Below, piece by piece: positions 40,264 to 48,273 of a stretch of 64,000 nt of DNA. The position numbers were made by a program, and so were the translations under genes. The notes beneath the pieces are model-generated. The model made no database searches. It worked only from the letters and a program-made list of their open reading frames with translations, and had not been told where the DNA came from. Within the stretch, counting starts at the first letter, position 1; each line of letters starts with the position of its first letter. This DNA is from Chitiniphilus eburneus (GTDB lineage: Bacteria; Pseudomonadota; Gammaproteobacteria; Burkholderiales; Chitinibacteraceae): the NCBI RefSeq assembly GCF_005048205.1, contig NZ_SUMF01000003.1, positions 124,001 through 188,000 of the forward strand. Reading direction: 5' to 3'.

Positions 40264-42282
40264 TCAGTTGCGGACCTTGGCCATTTCCTTGGCCAGTTCA
40301 GCATCCTTGGTATCGCCGTCGAGCGACCAGGCAAATACACCGCCCAGGCGCTTGCTCTTGACGTAATCCACCTTGACCGCGATGTCTTGCGGGGTGTCGT
40401 AGCTCCACCAGTTGTTACCGTCGTACTTCCAGGATTGCTTGGTGGTCGGATGGTAGTAGACCTTACCAGCCGCAGTCTTCAGCACCTTGTAATCCTCGTT
40501 ACCGGCTTCGTACGTGCCCCTGGCTGCGCCAGTGGCCGCCTGGTACAGACCATCACCGTTCGGGCCCGGCTGCACGCCGGTCCAGCCACGGCCGTAGAAC
40601 GGCAGGCCCACCACCAGCTTGTTGGCCGGCACGCCCTTGGCGAGCAGCGACTTCACGGCGGAATCGGTGTTGTAGTGCGTCGCCAGGCTAGCTTCGCCAG
40701 TCTTGGGATCGATGGCGTTGGGGTTTGTCGGATCCGGATACAGGTGCGCCTGGAAGTCCGTCGGGCCTTGCGCTGCCCAGGTGCCGTTGTAGTCGTACGA
40801 CATGATGTTGATCCAGTCGAGGTGCTTGCTGTACTCGGCCGGTTCGGTCAGGTCGATCTTGTCCTTGCCGGCACCGATCGCCACCGTCAACAGCTTATGA
40901 CCATCGTTCAGCGCATCCAGCTGCTTGCGGAACTCGGCCAGCAACAGCGTGAAGTTCTGCGTGTCGGCCGGGCTGACGATGTTGTACGGCTGGCCACCGT
41001 GCGAGCCGGGGAATTCCCAGTCGATGTCGATGCCGTCGAACACACCCTTGCCAGTGCCGGGGCCGCCGCGACCGTCGTAGGAAGCCAGATCACCCTTGAT
41101 GAAGGTATCGACGCAGCTCTTCACCAGTTGCTTGCGCAGTGCATCGGTGGAAGCCGCCGCGGAGAACCACTTGGACCAGGTCCAGCCGCCCAGCGAGATG
41201 AACACCTTGATGTTGGGGTACTTGGCCTTCAGCGCCTTCAGTTCGGCGAAATTGCCGCGAATCGGCGAATCCCACTTGTACGGCTGGCTCGGATCGACCA
41301 GACGGGCCGGCACGCGGCCATAGTCGGACCAGGCGTCGCCACCCGTGCCGGCTTGCGGATGGGTCGGATCGGTGGCACCGGGCTCCAGCTTGTCGATGCC
41401 GGTTGCGCACTCGTAGCCACCGTTCTTCTGGTAGAGGTTACCGAAGGCGTAGTTGATGAAGGTGAGCTTGTCGGCGGCGCCGGACGATGCGATGTCGGCC
41501 ACTTCATAACCACGGCCATACACGCCCCACTGGCTGAAGTAACCACCCACCTGGGCGCCTTCGACCGGTGCCGGTGTCGGGGTGGGGACCACCGGGGTCG
41601 GGGTCACAACGGGCGGGGTCGGGGTCACGACCGGAGTCGGGGTAGGTGTTACCACCGGAGTCGGGGTCGGCGTTACCACCGGGGTCGGCGTGGGGGTGAC
41701 CACCGGGGTAGGCGTCACGACGGGGGTCGGAGTGGGCGTGACGACCGGGGTCGGGGTCACATCGCCCGAGCAGGCGCCCAGGTTTTCCCATACGCCCCAT
41801 TGTCCGGTCTTGGTGGGGTCGTCACCCTGGGTCCACCACTTGGCCTTGTAGTTGGTGCCGGCATGCGTCACCAGGCTGCCGGTGTTGTAGACGGCCGTGG
41901 CATTCCAGGCGACATGGCAACCAGCGCCCGCCGGCGTGGGTGTGACGACAGGCGTCGGGGTAACAACGGGGGTCGGGGTCGGCGTAACGACGGGGGTCGG
42001 GGTCGGCGTAACGACGGGGGTCGGCGTGACCACCGGGGTCGGGGTCGGGCCGCTGGAATCGCCTACCAGCTTCCACAGCGTGGGCGAGCTGGCGGGGTTC
42101 CAGTTGGTGCCGACGTGCGCGGTATGCGTCACCAGTGCGCGATAGTCCTTGCCGCTGTAGCTGACCAGGGTGCCGGCAGCATAGGTGCTGCCTTCCTGCC
42201 ATGCCGGATAGGCGGCAAAGGAATATGCGGCGGCCAGTGCGGCCGGAATGGCCAGTAATGTCATGTGATGTAAACGCGACAT
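40264..42282 (-). CDS. Secreted GH18 chitinase with two CBM5/12 modules (chitinase 1)
   Basis: A 672-residue enzyme: signal peptide (about 1-23), CBM5/12 (about 24-72: PAWQEGSTYAAGTLVSYSG, ASSPTLWKLVGD), Thr-Pro-Val linker, second CBM5/12-like module (about 118-165: CHVAWNATAVYNTGSLV, GQWGVWENLG), a long TPTPVV linker, then GH18 (about 240-672). The catalytic DxxDxDxE motif FDGIDIDWEFPG places the acid at E423. Substrate chitin is hydrolysed with retention via the N-acetyl group. Paralogous to chitinase 2 (44351-46252) with very similar catalytic DNA. A shared 25-bp operator-like motif lies upstream. Confidence 0.96.
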   Translation of the reverse strand: MSRLHHMTLLAIPAALAAAYSFAAYPAWQEGSTYAAGTLVSYSGKDYRALVTHTAHVGTNWNPASSPTLWKLVGDSSGPTPTPVVTPTPVVTPTPTPVVTPTPTPVVTPTPVVTPTPAGAGCHVAWNATAVYNTGSLVTHAGTNYKAKWWTQGDDPTKTGQWGVWENLGACSGDVTPTPVVTPTPTPVVTPTPVVTPTPTPVVTPTPTPVVTPTPTPVVTPTPPVVTPTPVVPTPTPAPVEGAQVGGYFSQWGVYGRGYEVADIASSGAADKLTFINYAFGNLYQKNGGYECATGIDKLEPGATDPTHPQAGTGGDAWSDYGRVPARLVDPSQPYKWDSPIRGNFAELKALKAKYPNIKVFISLGGWTWSKWFSAAASTDALRKQLVKSCVDTFIKGDLASYDGRGGPGTGKGVFDGIDIDWEFPGSHGGQPYNIVSPADTQNFTLLLAEFRKQLDALNDGHKLLTVAIGAGKDKIDLTEPAEYSKHLDWINIMSYDYNGTWAAQGPTDFQAHLYPDPTNPNAIDPKTGEASLATHYNTDSAVKSLLAKGVPANKLVVGLPFYGRGWTGVQPGPNGDGLYQAATGAARGTYEAGNEDYKVLKTAAGKVYYHPTTKQSWKYDGNNWWSYDTPQDIAVKVDYVKSKRLGGVFAWSLDGDTKDAELAKEMAKVRN

Positions 42283-42822
42283 GTTTTAGAAATCCTCCAT
42301 CCTCGTTAGTCTCTTTGTAGTTTCTGTCAAAAATAGACAGATAACACTTATGCCCCGATCTCGAGCCTCCCCCGAATTCTGGATACCAAGGGGCGCAGCC
42401 GTTCAGGTCTCGACGGCGTGCATCGAGTGGCATGGCGCACATATTCCGTCAGCCAATGTAGCCTGTCAAAATTCACTACACCGACATTTATTACTTAAAA
42501 TTCATTCACTTATATACATTCGACAAGATAGGAAAACTACCGTTTGTCAATGACGAACGGTTGAGTGTAGTTTTGTGAAACCCACTGTTTTTCAGGTGCT
42601 TATGGTTTATTTGTCACTGAGTAGGCAAAAACCCTACCTATAAGTAAGTAAGTAAAATCTTAAATACGTGCAGAAAAATGCCGAGGACATGTTGTAACTT
42701 TCAAGGAGTGGGCAGCATGCCGACCATGCTTCATATGGAGCATGCTGACGGCATCTGCGACATGGTGATTGCAATACGACAGCAGGCTGTCGGGCGGTGG
42801 ACAGTGAACGGACCAGGAGCGG
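42283..42822. other. AT-rich regulatory region between chitinase 1 and the ALG10-like gene
   Basis: The chitinase 1 promoter region: the conserved chitinase element at 42456-42480, an imperfect palindrome at 42539-42561 (ACCGTT/AACGGT), runs of AAGTAAGTAAGTAA, and an inverted repeat at about 42714-42748 (CAGCATGC/GCATGCTG). No gene is supported. Confidence 0.6.
42456..42480 (-). promoter_or_regulatory. Conserved chitinase upstream element, copy 1
   Basis: ATGTAG, one pyrimidine, CTGTCAAA, five variable bases, CTACA. TGTAG and CTACA form an inverted repeat around the block. On the chitinase strand the centre reads TTTGACAG, so it overlaps a TTGACA -35 box. The same layout and spacing recur upstream of chitinase 2 (46435-46459). 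Confidence 0.65.
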
Positions 42823-44034
42823 CTACATGAAAAAGCGATGGGTACTCATGCCATAGGTGCATATCGCCCCGGCGAGGATATAGAACCAACTCGTCACCGC
42901 CTCCACCCAGGGTTTGTCTTCATCGCGATAGAGCAGCATCAGCAGCAGCGGAATGATGTAGTAGCGCTGTTCGATCAGCCAGGCCGGCAACACGGCCAGC
43001 ATCGAAAACACCCCGATCACCACCCAGGCGGGCCGGCCCTGACAGCGCGCGAGGAAATCGCATAACGCCAGCAGCAACGGGCCGAAGCACAGCATCTTGA
43101 TCCAGACCGACGACACCATCGTCATCAGCACCATGTTGCGCAGGAAGTATTCCGGATAGACCTGGTTGTAGGGGTGGCTGTTGGTGAACCCGAACAGATA
43201 GATCGTCAGCAACAGCGCCAACAGCAGCGTCTTGGTCGGCACGGCACGCGCGAAGGCCAAGGTCTGCGGCAGACGGGCGATGATCGCGGGTAGGAACAAC
43301 ACCAGGTAAACCAGCAGCATGAAGAAGAAATTGCCGCAGTAGAAACTCAGCGGAGGATGTGCCCACTGGTCCCCGACCGCCACGCCACCGTTGATGATGA
43401 AAAAAGCCAGAAACACAGCGGCACAGATGCCGAACGGCCAGCACCGCAGCAGATGTCGCCCCAGTTGCCGGCGATCCGTCCACACACCGCCCTCGGTTGC
43501 GTAGAGCAGGAATGGCATCATCGCCAGCCATACGATGTTGTTCTGCCGTATCCCCAGACTGAGCGTTCCCACCATCGCCGCCAGCAACATCCGCCGCGAC
43601 AAGCCCAGCGACAGGCACAACAGGATCAGCAGCAGACTGACCGCATCGGTGTAGATCAGGAAATAGAACGGCAGCACCACCGGCAGGAAGAGCAACTGCG
43701 TCAACCGGGTCAGGCAGAGCCGGCCACGCACCTGGCAGGTGAGCACGATCAGGGTGGTGAGCGTACCCAGCGCGACGAAGGCATTGATGCGCCGCACCAG
43801 CACGGCGCCCGGCGAATCCCAGGGCATGGCCAGCAGCGCCATCAGCCAGTGATAGCCGGGAATCGTGGTCAACCCCGGGTGTACGGTGAAATCGCCGGCA
43901 TGGAACCGCTGGATCTGGTACAGGTGTATCCCTTCATCCGCCATCGGGCTGATATCGGGGAAATAGAAGGCAACGATCAGGATGAATACATATAGCAGGG
44001 CATAGGGGTATAAACCCGCCAGCTTTGCGGACAT
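42823..44034 (-). CDS. Polytopic membrane protein resembling DIE2/ALG10 glucosyltransferases (GT59-like)
   Basis: A 403-residue membrane protein with about ten hydrophobic helices. Its conserved motifs match eukaryotic ALG10 in order: DEGIHLYQIQRF then TTIPGYHWL; YFLIYTDAVSL; LGIRQNNIVW; FIINGGVAVGDQWAH; LIEQRYYIIPLLL. ALG10 adds an alpha-1,2-glucose from a dolichol-linked donor during N-glycan assembly; in GT-C enzymes the early acidic residues (here ADEG) act in catalysis. A function on an undecaprenyl-linked substrate is inferred only. The start at 44034 has AGGAG 8 bases upstream; an in-frame ATG at 44070 is the alternative. It lies between the two chitinase genes, on the same strand. Confidence 0.75.
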   Translation of the reverse strand: MSAKLAGLYPYALLYVFILIVAFYFPDISPMADEGIHLYQIQRFHAGDFTVHPGLTTIPGYHWLMALLAMPWDSPGAVLVRRINAFVALGTLTTLIVLTCQVRGRLCLTRLTQLLFLPVVLPFYFLIYTDAVSLLLILLCLSLGLSRRMLLAAMVGTLSLGIRQNNIVWLAMMPFLLYATEGGVWTDRRQLGRHLLRCWPFGICAAVFLAFFIINGGVAVGDQWAHPPLSFYCGNFFFMLLVYLVLFLPAIIARLPQTLAFARAVPTKTLLLALLLTIYLFGFTNSHPYNQVYPEYFLRNMVLMTMVSSVWIKMLCFGPLLLALCDFLARCQGRPAWVVIGVFSMLAVLPAWLIEQRYYIIPLLLMLLYRDEDKPWVEAVTSWFYILAGAICTYGMSTHRFFM

Positions 44035-44289
44035 GGGGCGAACTCCTCTCTCGCGGCGCCGCAACTCCATGGATGGACGCTCGGTTTAGTGGTGACCTCT
44101 CCGGTTTGCGGCCCCCCGTACCCAAGCCTTGCCGCCATGCGGCCCCCGGGGTGCGGCGTAGACATGCGCCACCCGCCCCGACATCCCCATTGCAGGGCGT
44201 CGTCAACCCGAACCGCGCGCGCCACACGATCCCGCAGATGGTGGATTGCCACAATGGGCCTGCTTGTAGTACCGGCGCCGGACATCCTC

Positions 44290-44318
44290 AAAAAGCCCCC
44301 ACCTCGAAAGGTGGGGGA
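44290..44318 (-). terminator. Terminator after chitinase 2
   Basis: On the minus strand CCCCCACCT, loop TTCG, AGGTGGGGG then CTTTTTG. Confidence 0.85.
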
Positions 44319-44350
44319 AGAGGTAAAAGAGGATGTTTCGGGCGAAACGA

Positions 44351-46252
44351 TTACTGGCGGACCTTGGCCATTTCCTTGGTCAGCTCGGCATCCTTGGTAT
44401 CGCCATCCAGTGACCAGCCGAATGCGCCGCCCAGGCCCATGGACTTGATGTAATCGACCTTGACCGCGATGTCCTGCGGGGTGTCGTAGCTCCACCAGTT
44501 GTTGCCGTCGTACTTCCAGGACTGCTTGGTCACCGGGTGGTAATGGACGGTCCCCGGCGCATTCTTCAGCACCTTGTAGTCCTCGTTACCGGCTTCGTAC
44601 GTACCCCTGCCCGCGCCCGTTGCTGCCTGATACAGGCCATCGCCGTTCGGGCCCGGCTGCACGCCGGTCCAGCCACGGCCGTAGTACGGGATGCCAAGGT
44701 GCAGCTTCTTGGCCGGTATGCCCTTGGCGAGCAGCGACTTCACCGCGGAATCGGTGTTGTAGTAGGTCGCCAGGCTAGCTTCGCCAGTCTTGGGATCGAT
44801 GGCGTTGGGGTTTGTCGGATCCGGATACAGGTGCGCCTGGAAGTCCGTCGGGCCTTGCGCTGCCCAGGTGCCGTTGTAGTCATACGACATGATGTTGATC
44901 CAGTCGAGGTACTGGCTGTACGCGGCCGGCTCGGTCAGATCGATCTTGTCCTTGCCGGCACCGACCGCCGCCGTCAACAGCTTGTGGCCGTCATTCAGCG
45001 CGTCGAGCTGGGTACGGAACTCCTTCATCAGCAACGTGAAGTTCTGCGTATCGGCCGGGCTGACAGTGTTGTATGGCTGGCCACCGTGCGAGCCGGGGAA
45101 CTCCCAGTCAATGTCGATACCGTCGAACACGCCCTTGGCCGCCGCCACACCGCCGCTACCATCGAACGCGGCAAGGTTGCCCTTGATGTAGACGTCGATA
45201 CAGCTGCTCACCAGTTGCTTGCGCAGACTGTCGGTGGCCGATGCGGCGGAGAACCACTTGGACCAGGTCCAGCCGCCCAGCGAGATCAGCACCTTCAGGT
45301 TGGGATACTTGGCCTTCAGGTTCTTTAGTTCGTTGAAGTTGCCACGCAGCGGAGCACCCCAGGTCGTGGTCTTGGTCGGATCGACCAGCCTTGAAGGCGG
45401 ACGCACGTAATCCGCCCAGGCATCCCCACCCAGGCCGGCATCCGGCGCATTCGGGTCGCTTGCGCCGGTTTCCAGGCGATTGACGCCCGACACGCATTCG
45501 TACCCGCCATTCTTCTGGTAGATGTTGCCGAAGGCATAATTGATGAAGGTAAGCTTGGGGGCGGCGCCCGACAGGTCGATATCGGCCACTTCGTAACCGC
45601 GATCGTAGACACCCCACTGCGAGAAGTAGGCCCCGACCTGGGTACCACCCGGCGGCACCGGGGTCACTGGCACGGGAGTTACCGGGACGGGGGTCACGGG
45701 AACCGGTGTTACTGGCACCGGCGTTACTGGCACCGGCGTTACCGGAACCGGGGTCACCGGCACCGGCGTGACATCACCGCCACCGGCGCAGGCACCCTGA
45801 TCCTTCCACACGCCCCACTCGCCACCCTTGGTCGGCTCATCGTTCTGGGTATACCAACCGGCCTTGTAGTTACGGCCGTTGTACGTCACGAGCGCTCCGC
45901 CGAGATAGACCTCGGTGCTCGACCAGGCCTGATGGCAGCCGGTTGCAACCGGGGTTGGGGTCACCACCGGTACGACCGGCGTCACCCCGGGTGGTGTCAC
46001 CGGTGGCGGTGTCACCTCGCCGCTACCGCCGGCCACCACCACCCACAAGGTGGGCGAACTGGCCGGATTCCAGTTGGCGCCGATGTGAGCGGTATGGGTG
46101 GTCCGTGCGCGGTATTCGGCACCGGCATAGCTGACTACATCGCCTGCCGCATAAACCGATCCCTCCTGCCATGCCGGCGCGGCGGCAAATACATAGGCCG
46201 CCGCCAGCATGGCGGGCAGCGCCGCCAGGGTGAAACGTTTTAATCGTGACAT
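44351..46252 (-). CDS. Secreted GH18 chitinase with two CBM5/12 modules (chitinase 2)
   Basis: A 633-residue paralogue of chitinase 1 with the same modules: signal peptide, CBM5/12 (AAPAWQEGSVYAAGDVVSYA), linker, second CBM5/12-like module (CHQAWSSTEVYLGGALV, GGEWGVWKDQG), TPVPV linker, GH18 with FDGIDIDWEFPG and catalytic E384. The linker repeat differs (TPVPVTPVPV against TPTPVVTPTP), so linkers evolved independently while the catalytic DNA stayed close, with a perfectly identical 116-bp block. Length difference lies mostly in the linkers. Expression may share control with chitinase 1. Confidence 0.96.
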   Translation of the reverse strand: MSRLKRFTLAALPAMLAAAYVFAAAPAWQEGSVYAAGDVVSYAGAEYRARTTHTAHIGANWNPASSPTLWVVVAGGSGEVTPPPVTPPGVTPVVPVVTPTPVATGCHQAWSSTEVYLGGALVTYNGRNYKAGWYTQNDEPTKGGEWGVWKDQGACAGGGDVTPVPVTPVPVTPVPVTPVPVTPVPVTPVPVTPVPVTPVPPGGTQVGAYFSQWGVYDRGYEVADIDLSGAAPKLTFINYAFGNIYQKNGGYECVSGVNRLETGASDPNAPDAGLGGDAWADYVRPPSRLVDPTKTTTWGAPLRGNFNELKNLKAKYPNLKVLISLGGWTWSKWFSAASATDSLRKQLVSSCIDVYIKGNLAAFDGSGGVAAAKGVFDGIDIDWEFPGSHGGQPYNTVSPADTQNFTLLMKEFRTQLDALNDGHKLLTAAVGAGKDKIDLTEPAAYSQYLDWINIMSYDYNGTWAAQGPTDFQAHLYPDPTNPNAIDPKTGEASLATYYNTDSAVKSLLAKGIPAKKLHLGIPYYGRGWTGVQPGPNGDGLYQAATGAGRGTYEAGNEDYKVLKNAPGTVHYHPVTKQSWKYDGNNWWSYDTPQDIAVKVDYIKSMGLGGAFGWSLDGDTKDAELTKEMAKVRQ

Positions 46253-46434
46253 GCCATAAACTCCTTTCGATTGTTTTATTGCCTCTTCCTTTACTCAAAG
46301 GAAGCCCCTCCCTTTATTGGGAAGTCTTTAGCCGCAAGGCTTTTTTCCGCCACGGTGAAAAAATAAAACCACCGTGGCGGAAATTGCCCTTTTCTCTCCT
46401 CCGTGCGACATCCAGCACATGATCAACCACAAGC

Positions 46435-46459
46435 ATGTAGTCTGTCAAAGAAAGCTACA
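46435..46459 (-). promoter_or_regulatory. Conserved chitinase upstream element, copy 2
   Basis: Same 25-bp layout as 42456-42480 with a pyrimidine and five central bases changed. It lies about 180 bp before the chitinase 2 start, and copy 1 lies about 175 bp before chitinase 1. Confidence 0.65.
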
Positions 46460-46566
46460 ATCTTGTTTGTTTATATAAAAATCAATGAGTTAACAAAAAT
46501 GACATCGTCAAACATCACACCCGTTCAGCGGAGATGAATGGAAGAAAGCTGGTCGGACAAAAATCA

Positions 46567-46581
46567 AAGCGCTTTCATGAA
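46567..46581. promoter_or_regulatory. LacI-like AAAGCGCTTT palindrome
   Basis: AAAGCGCTTT is a perfect 10-bp palindrome of the kind bound by LacI-family regulators. GCGCTTTCATGAA (46569-46581) is also present in the GH64 promoter region. Confidence 0.35.
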
Positions 46582-46805
46582 TTGATTGCCGGATGCCAAG
46601 AAAAGCACCAAATAAAAACATAATGAAATAGTGATTTTTCAAAATTCTCCATCAGCAATAAATTAAATAAAAACGGGAATGAAAATACGAATACGGCAAG
46701 AGCCAGATGCCAGGGCATTCCAGAAAGGCCGGCATTTCAACGGCAATGTCCTTTCCTGTGTTTCGTACCCCGCCCCTCCCCCGATCAAAACAGACGCGAT
46801 CGTTC

Positions 46806-46970
46806 AGAGTCGCTAACAAAACCCAGCGCAGCGGTTCTGGCAAGGAGCGCGAAACGTCCTGAAAGGCAATAAACCGGACTTCCTTCGGTCGCAGGCAGTA
46901 CAAGGCGTACGGGCAAGTGAGGCTCGGCGCCCCCGCGCGACATCGCCAGAAGGGTCTTGTTAGCGGCTCT
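46806..46970. repeat. Possible 165-bp MITE with imperfect inverted ends
   Basis: AGAGTCGCTAAC (46806-46817) and GTTAGCGGCTCT (46959-46970) pair at 11 of 12 positions. An inner TTCTGGC/GCCAGAA pair (46835-46841, 46945-46951) is offset by 10 bases. No ORF inside. Confidence 0.45.
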
Positions 46971-47146
46971 TGGTCATGAACCATGCCACCTGTCACCGTC
47001 GGCTCGCGTTCGTCGTTTCGTCGGGGGCTGAACGTCGGATGAGGTAGATGGCTTAAATTGTCCTGTCTACGGTGGAGGCTGTTCATGACAACGAGATAGA
47101 AGCCAATGGAAAGCCGACGCACTCTTCCCGCCAGCAAGGATTGATC

Positions 47147-48091
47147 GTGCTGCACCTGTTCCTGTTCGGCTCGCTGTCCGTACAGTGGTCCGGCGCCCCT
47201 TGCGCGGGGATTGCGCTATCCAGCCGGGCAGCCAGCCTGCTGGCCTTTCTGGCGCTGGCGCGCGGGCGCTTCTTCAGCCGCGCGGAACTGGCGACGCTGC
47301 TGTGGACGGATCGGGGCGAGGCAGTGAATGCCGGCACCTTCAACACGGCGCTCTGGCGCTTGCGCAAGGCGATCGAACGTCCGCCGATCGCCGCCGGCAC
47401 GCTGATCGGCAGCGACCGGCGCGGCGGCATCGGCTTGCTGCCGGATGCTGCGCTCACGCTGGACGTGGAGCAGTTCCAGCAACTGACCGCTCCAGGGCTG
47501 GCGCGGCCACTGGAGCAACTGGGCGAAAGTGAGATAAGCGGCCTGCGTGCCGGCGTGCAGCTCTACAAGGCCGATATCCTCAGCGACTTCACCGATGACT
47601 GGGCCCTGCGCGAGCGCGAAAAACTGCGTCGCATCTATCTCAATGCCCAGGGCCGGCTGATGAAGTTCTGCGGGCTGGTGGGCGATCACGGTGGCGGCAT
47701 CCGCCACGCCCAGGCCATTCTCGATTGCGATGCGCTGCGCGAAGACGTACATCGCGAGCTGATGCGGCTGTACGTACTGAACGGCCAGCGGGCACTGGCG
47801 CTGCGCCAGTTCGAATACTGTCGCGGCCTGCTGCGTCGCGAACTGGCCATTCATCCGATGCCGGAAACCGTCGCCCTGTACCGGCGCATCGCCGAAAGTG
47901 CCATCGATGCCAACCCGCGCGATGCGGCGCCGGCGACGGAAGCCCCCATCATCGTTCCGCCCCCCGCCCCGGCAGGGCCGGGGCCTCAGCGGCCAACCGG
48001 CGACCCGCGGCTGTTGCTGGAAACCGCGCGCCGTCATCTGGCCGAGGCGGATGTCCAGTTGCAGATGTCGTTGCGTCTGTTCGACGACTGA
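47147..48091 (+). CDS. SARP/BTAD-type transcriptional regulator
   Basis: A 314-residue regulator. The N terminus (LHLFLFGSLSVQW, SSRAASLLAFLALARGRFFSR, AELATLLW, NTALWRLRKAIE) is an OmpR/PhoB-type winged helix as in SARP proteins. The remainder (about 120-260) is a BTAD TPR-like domain (LYKADILSDFTDDWALRERE, LREDVHRELMRLYVLNGQRA, ALRQFEYCRGLLRRELAIHP). A Pro/Ala-rich segment precedes the C-terminal helix. There is no NB-ARC ATPase. The start at 47147 (GTG) has AAGGA 6 bases upstream; a GTG at 47072 would add 25 residues. Divergent from chitinase 2, whose element it could control (inference). Confidence 0.8.
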   Translation: MLHLFLFGSLSVQWSGAPCAGIALSSRAASLLAFLALARGRFFSRAELATLLWTDRGEAVNAGTFNTALWRLRKAIERPPIAAGTLIGSDRRGGIGLLPDAALTLDVEQFQQLTAPGLARPLEQLGESEISGLRAGVQLYKADILSDFTDDWALREREKLRRIYLNAQGRLMKFCGLVGDHGGGIRHAQAILDCDALREDVHRELMRLYVLNGQRALALRQFEYCRGLLRRELAIHPMPETVALYRRIAESAIDANPRDAAPATEAPIIVPPPAPAGPGPQRPTGDPRLLLETARRHLAEADVQLQMSLRLFDD

Positions 48092-48273
48092 CCTTGCCGC
48101 CAGCCACCTGACCCTGCCCCGGCCCAGCCACCGGCCAGCCCCGGCATCGCGATTCCGGGCGCAGTCACCCGGTGAGCAATGCCGGGGTTTCCTCCATCGC
48201 ATGCCGTACCCGGTGCGCGATCGTTAACGCCCGGCGCTGAGCACCCTGCCGCCAACTGAGTGCCATGAGGTAC

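Larger units (their letters stand above)
46253..47146. other. Divergent regulatory region between chitinase 2 and the SARP-type regulator
   Basis: AT-rich at 46400-46700. Holds the chitinase element copy 2 (46435-46459), an AAAGCGCTTT palindrome with a GCGCTTTCATGAA string (46567-46581), and a MITE-like inverted-repeat element at 46806-46970. The minus-strand open stretch 46652-47155 shows no recognisable protein and is rejected as a gene. Confidence 0.6.

Noticed and set aside
41582-41760. Tandem short DNA repeats in the chitinase 1 gene, resembling a repeat array
   Set aside because: They encode the Thr-Pro-Val linker in frame; no unique spacers, so not CRISPR.
46652-47155. 167-codon minus-strand frame upstream of the SARP gene
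   Set aside because: No recognisable motifs, overlaps a MITE-like element, and reads as AT-rich promoter sequence.
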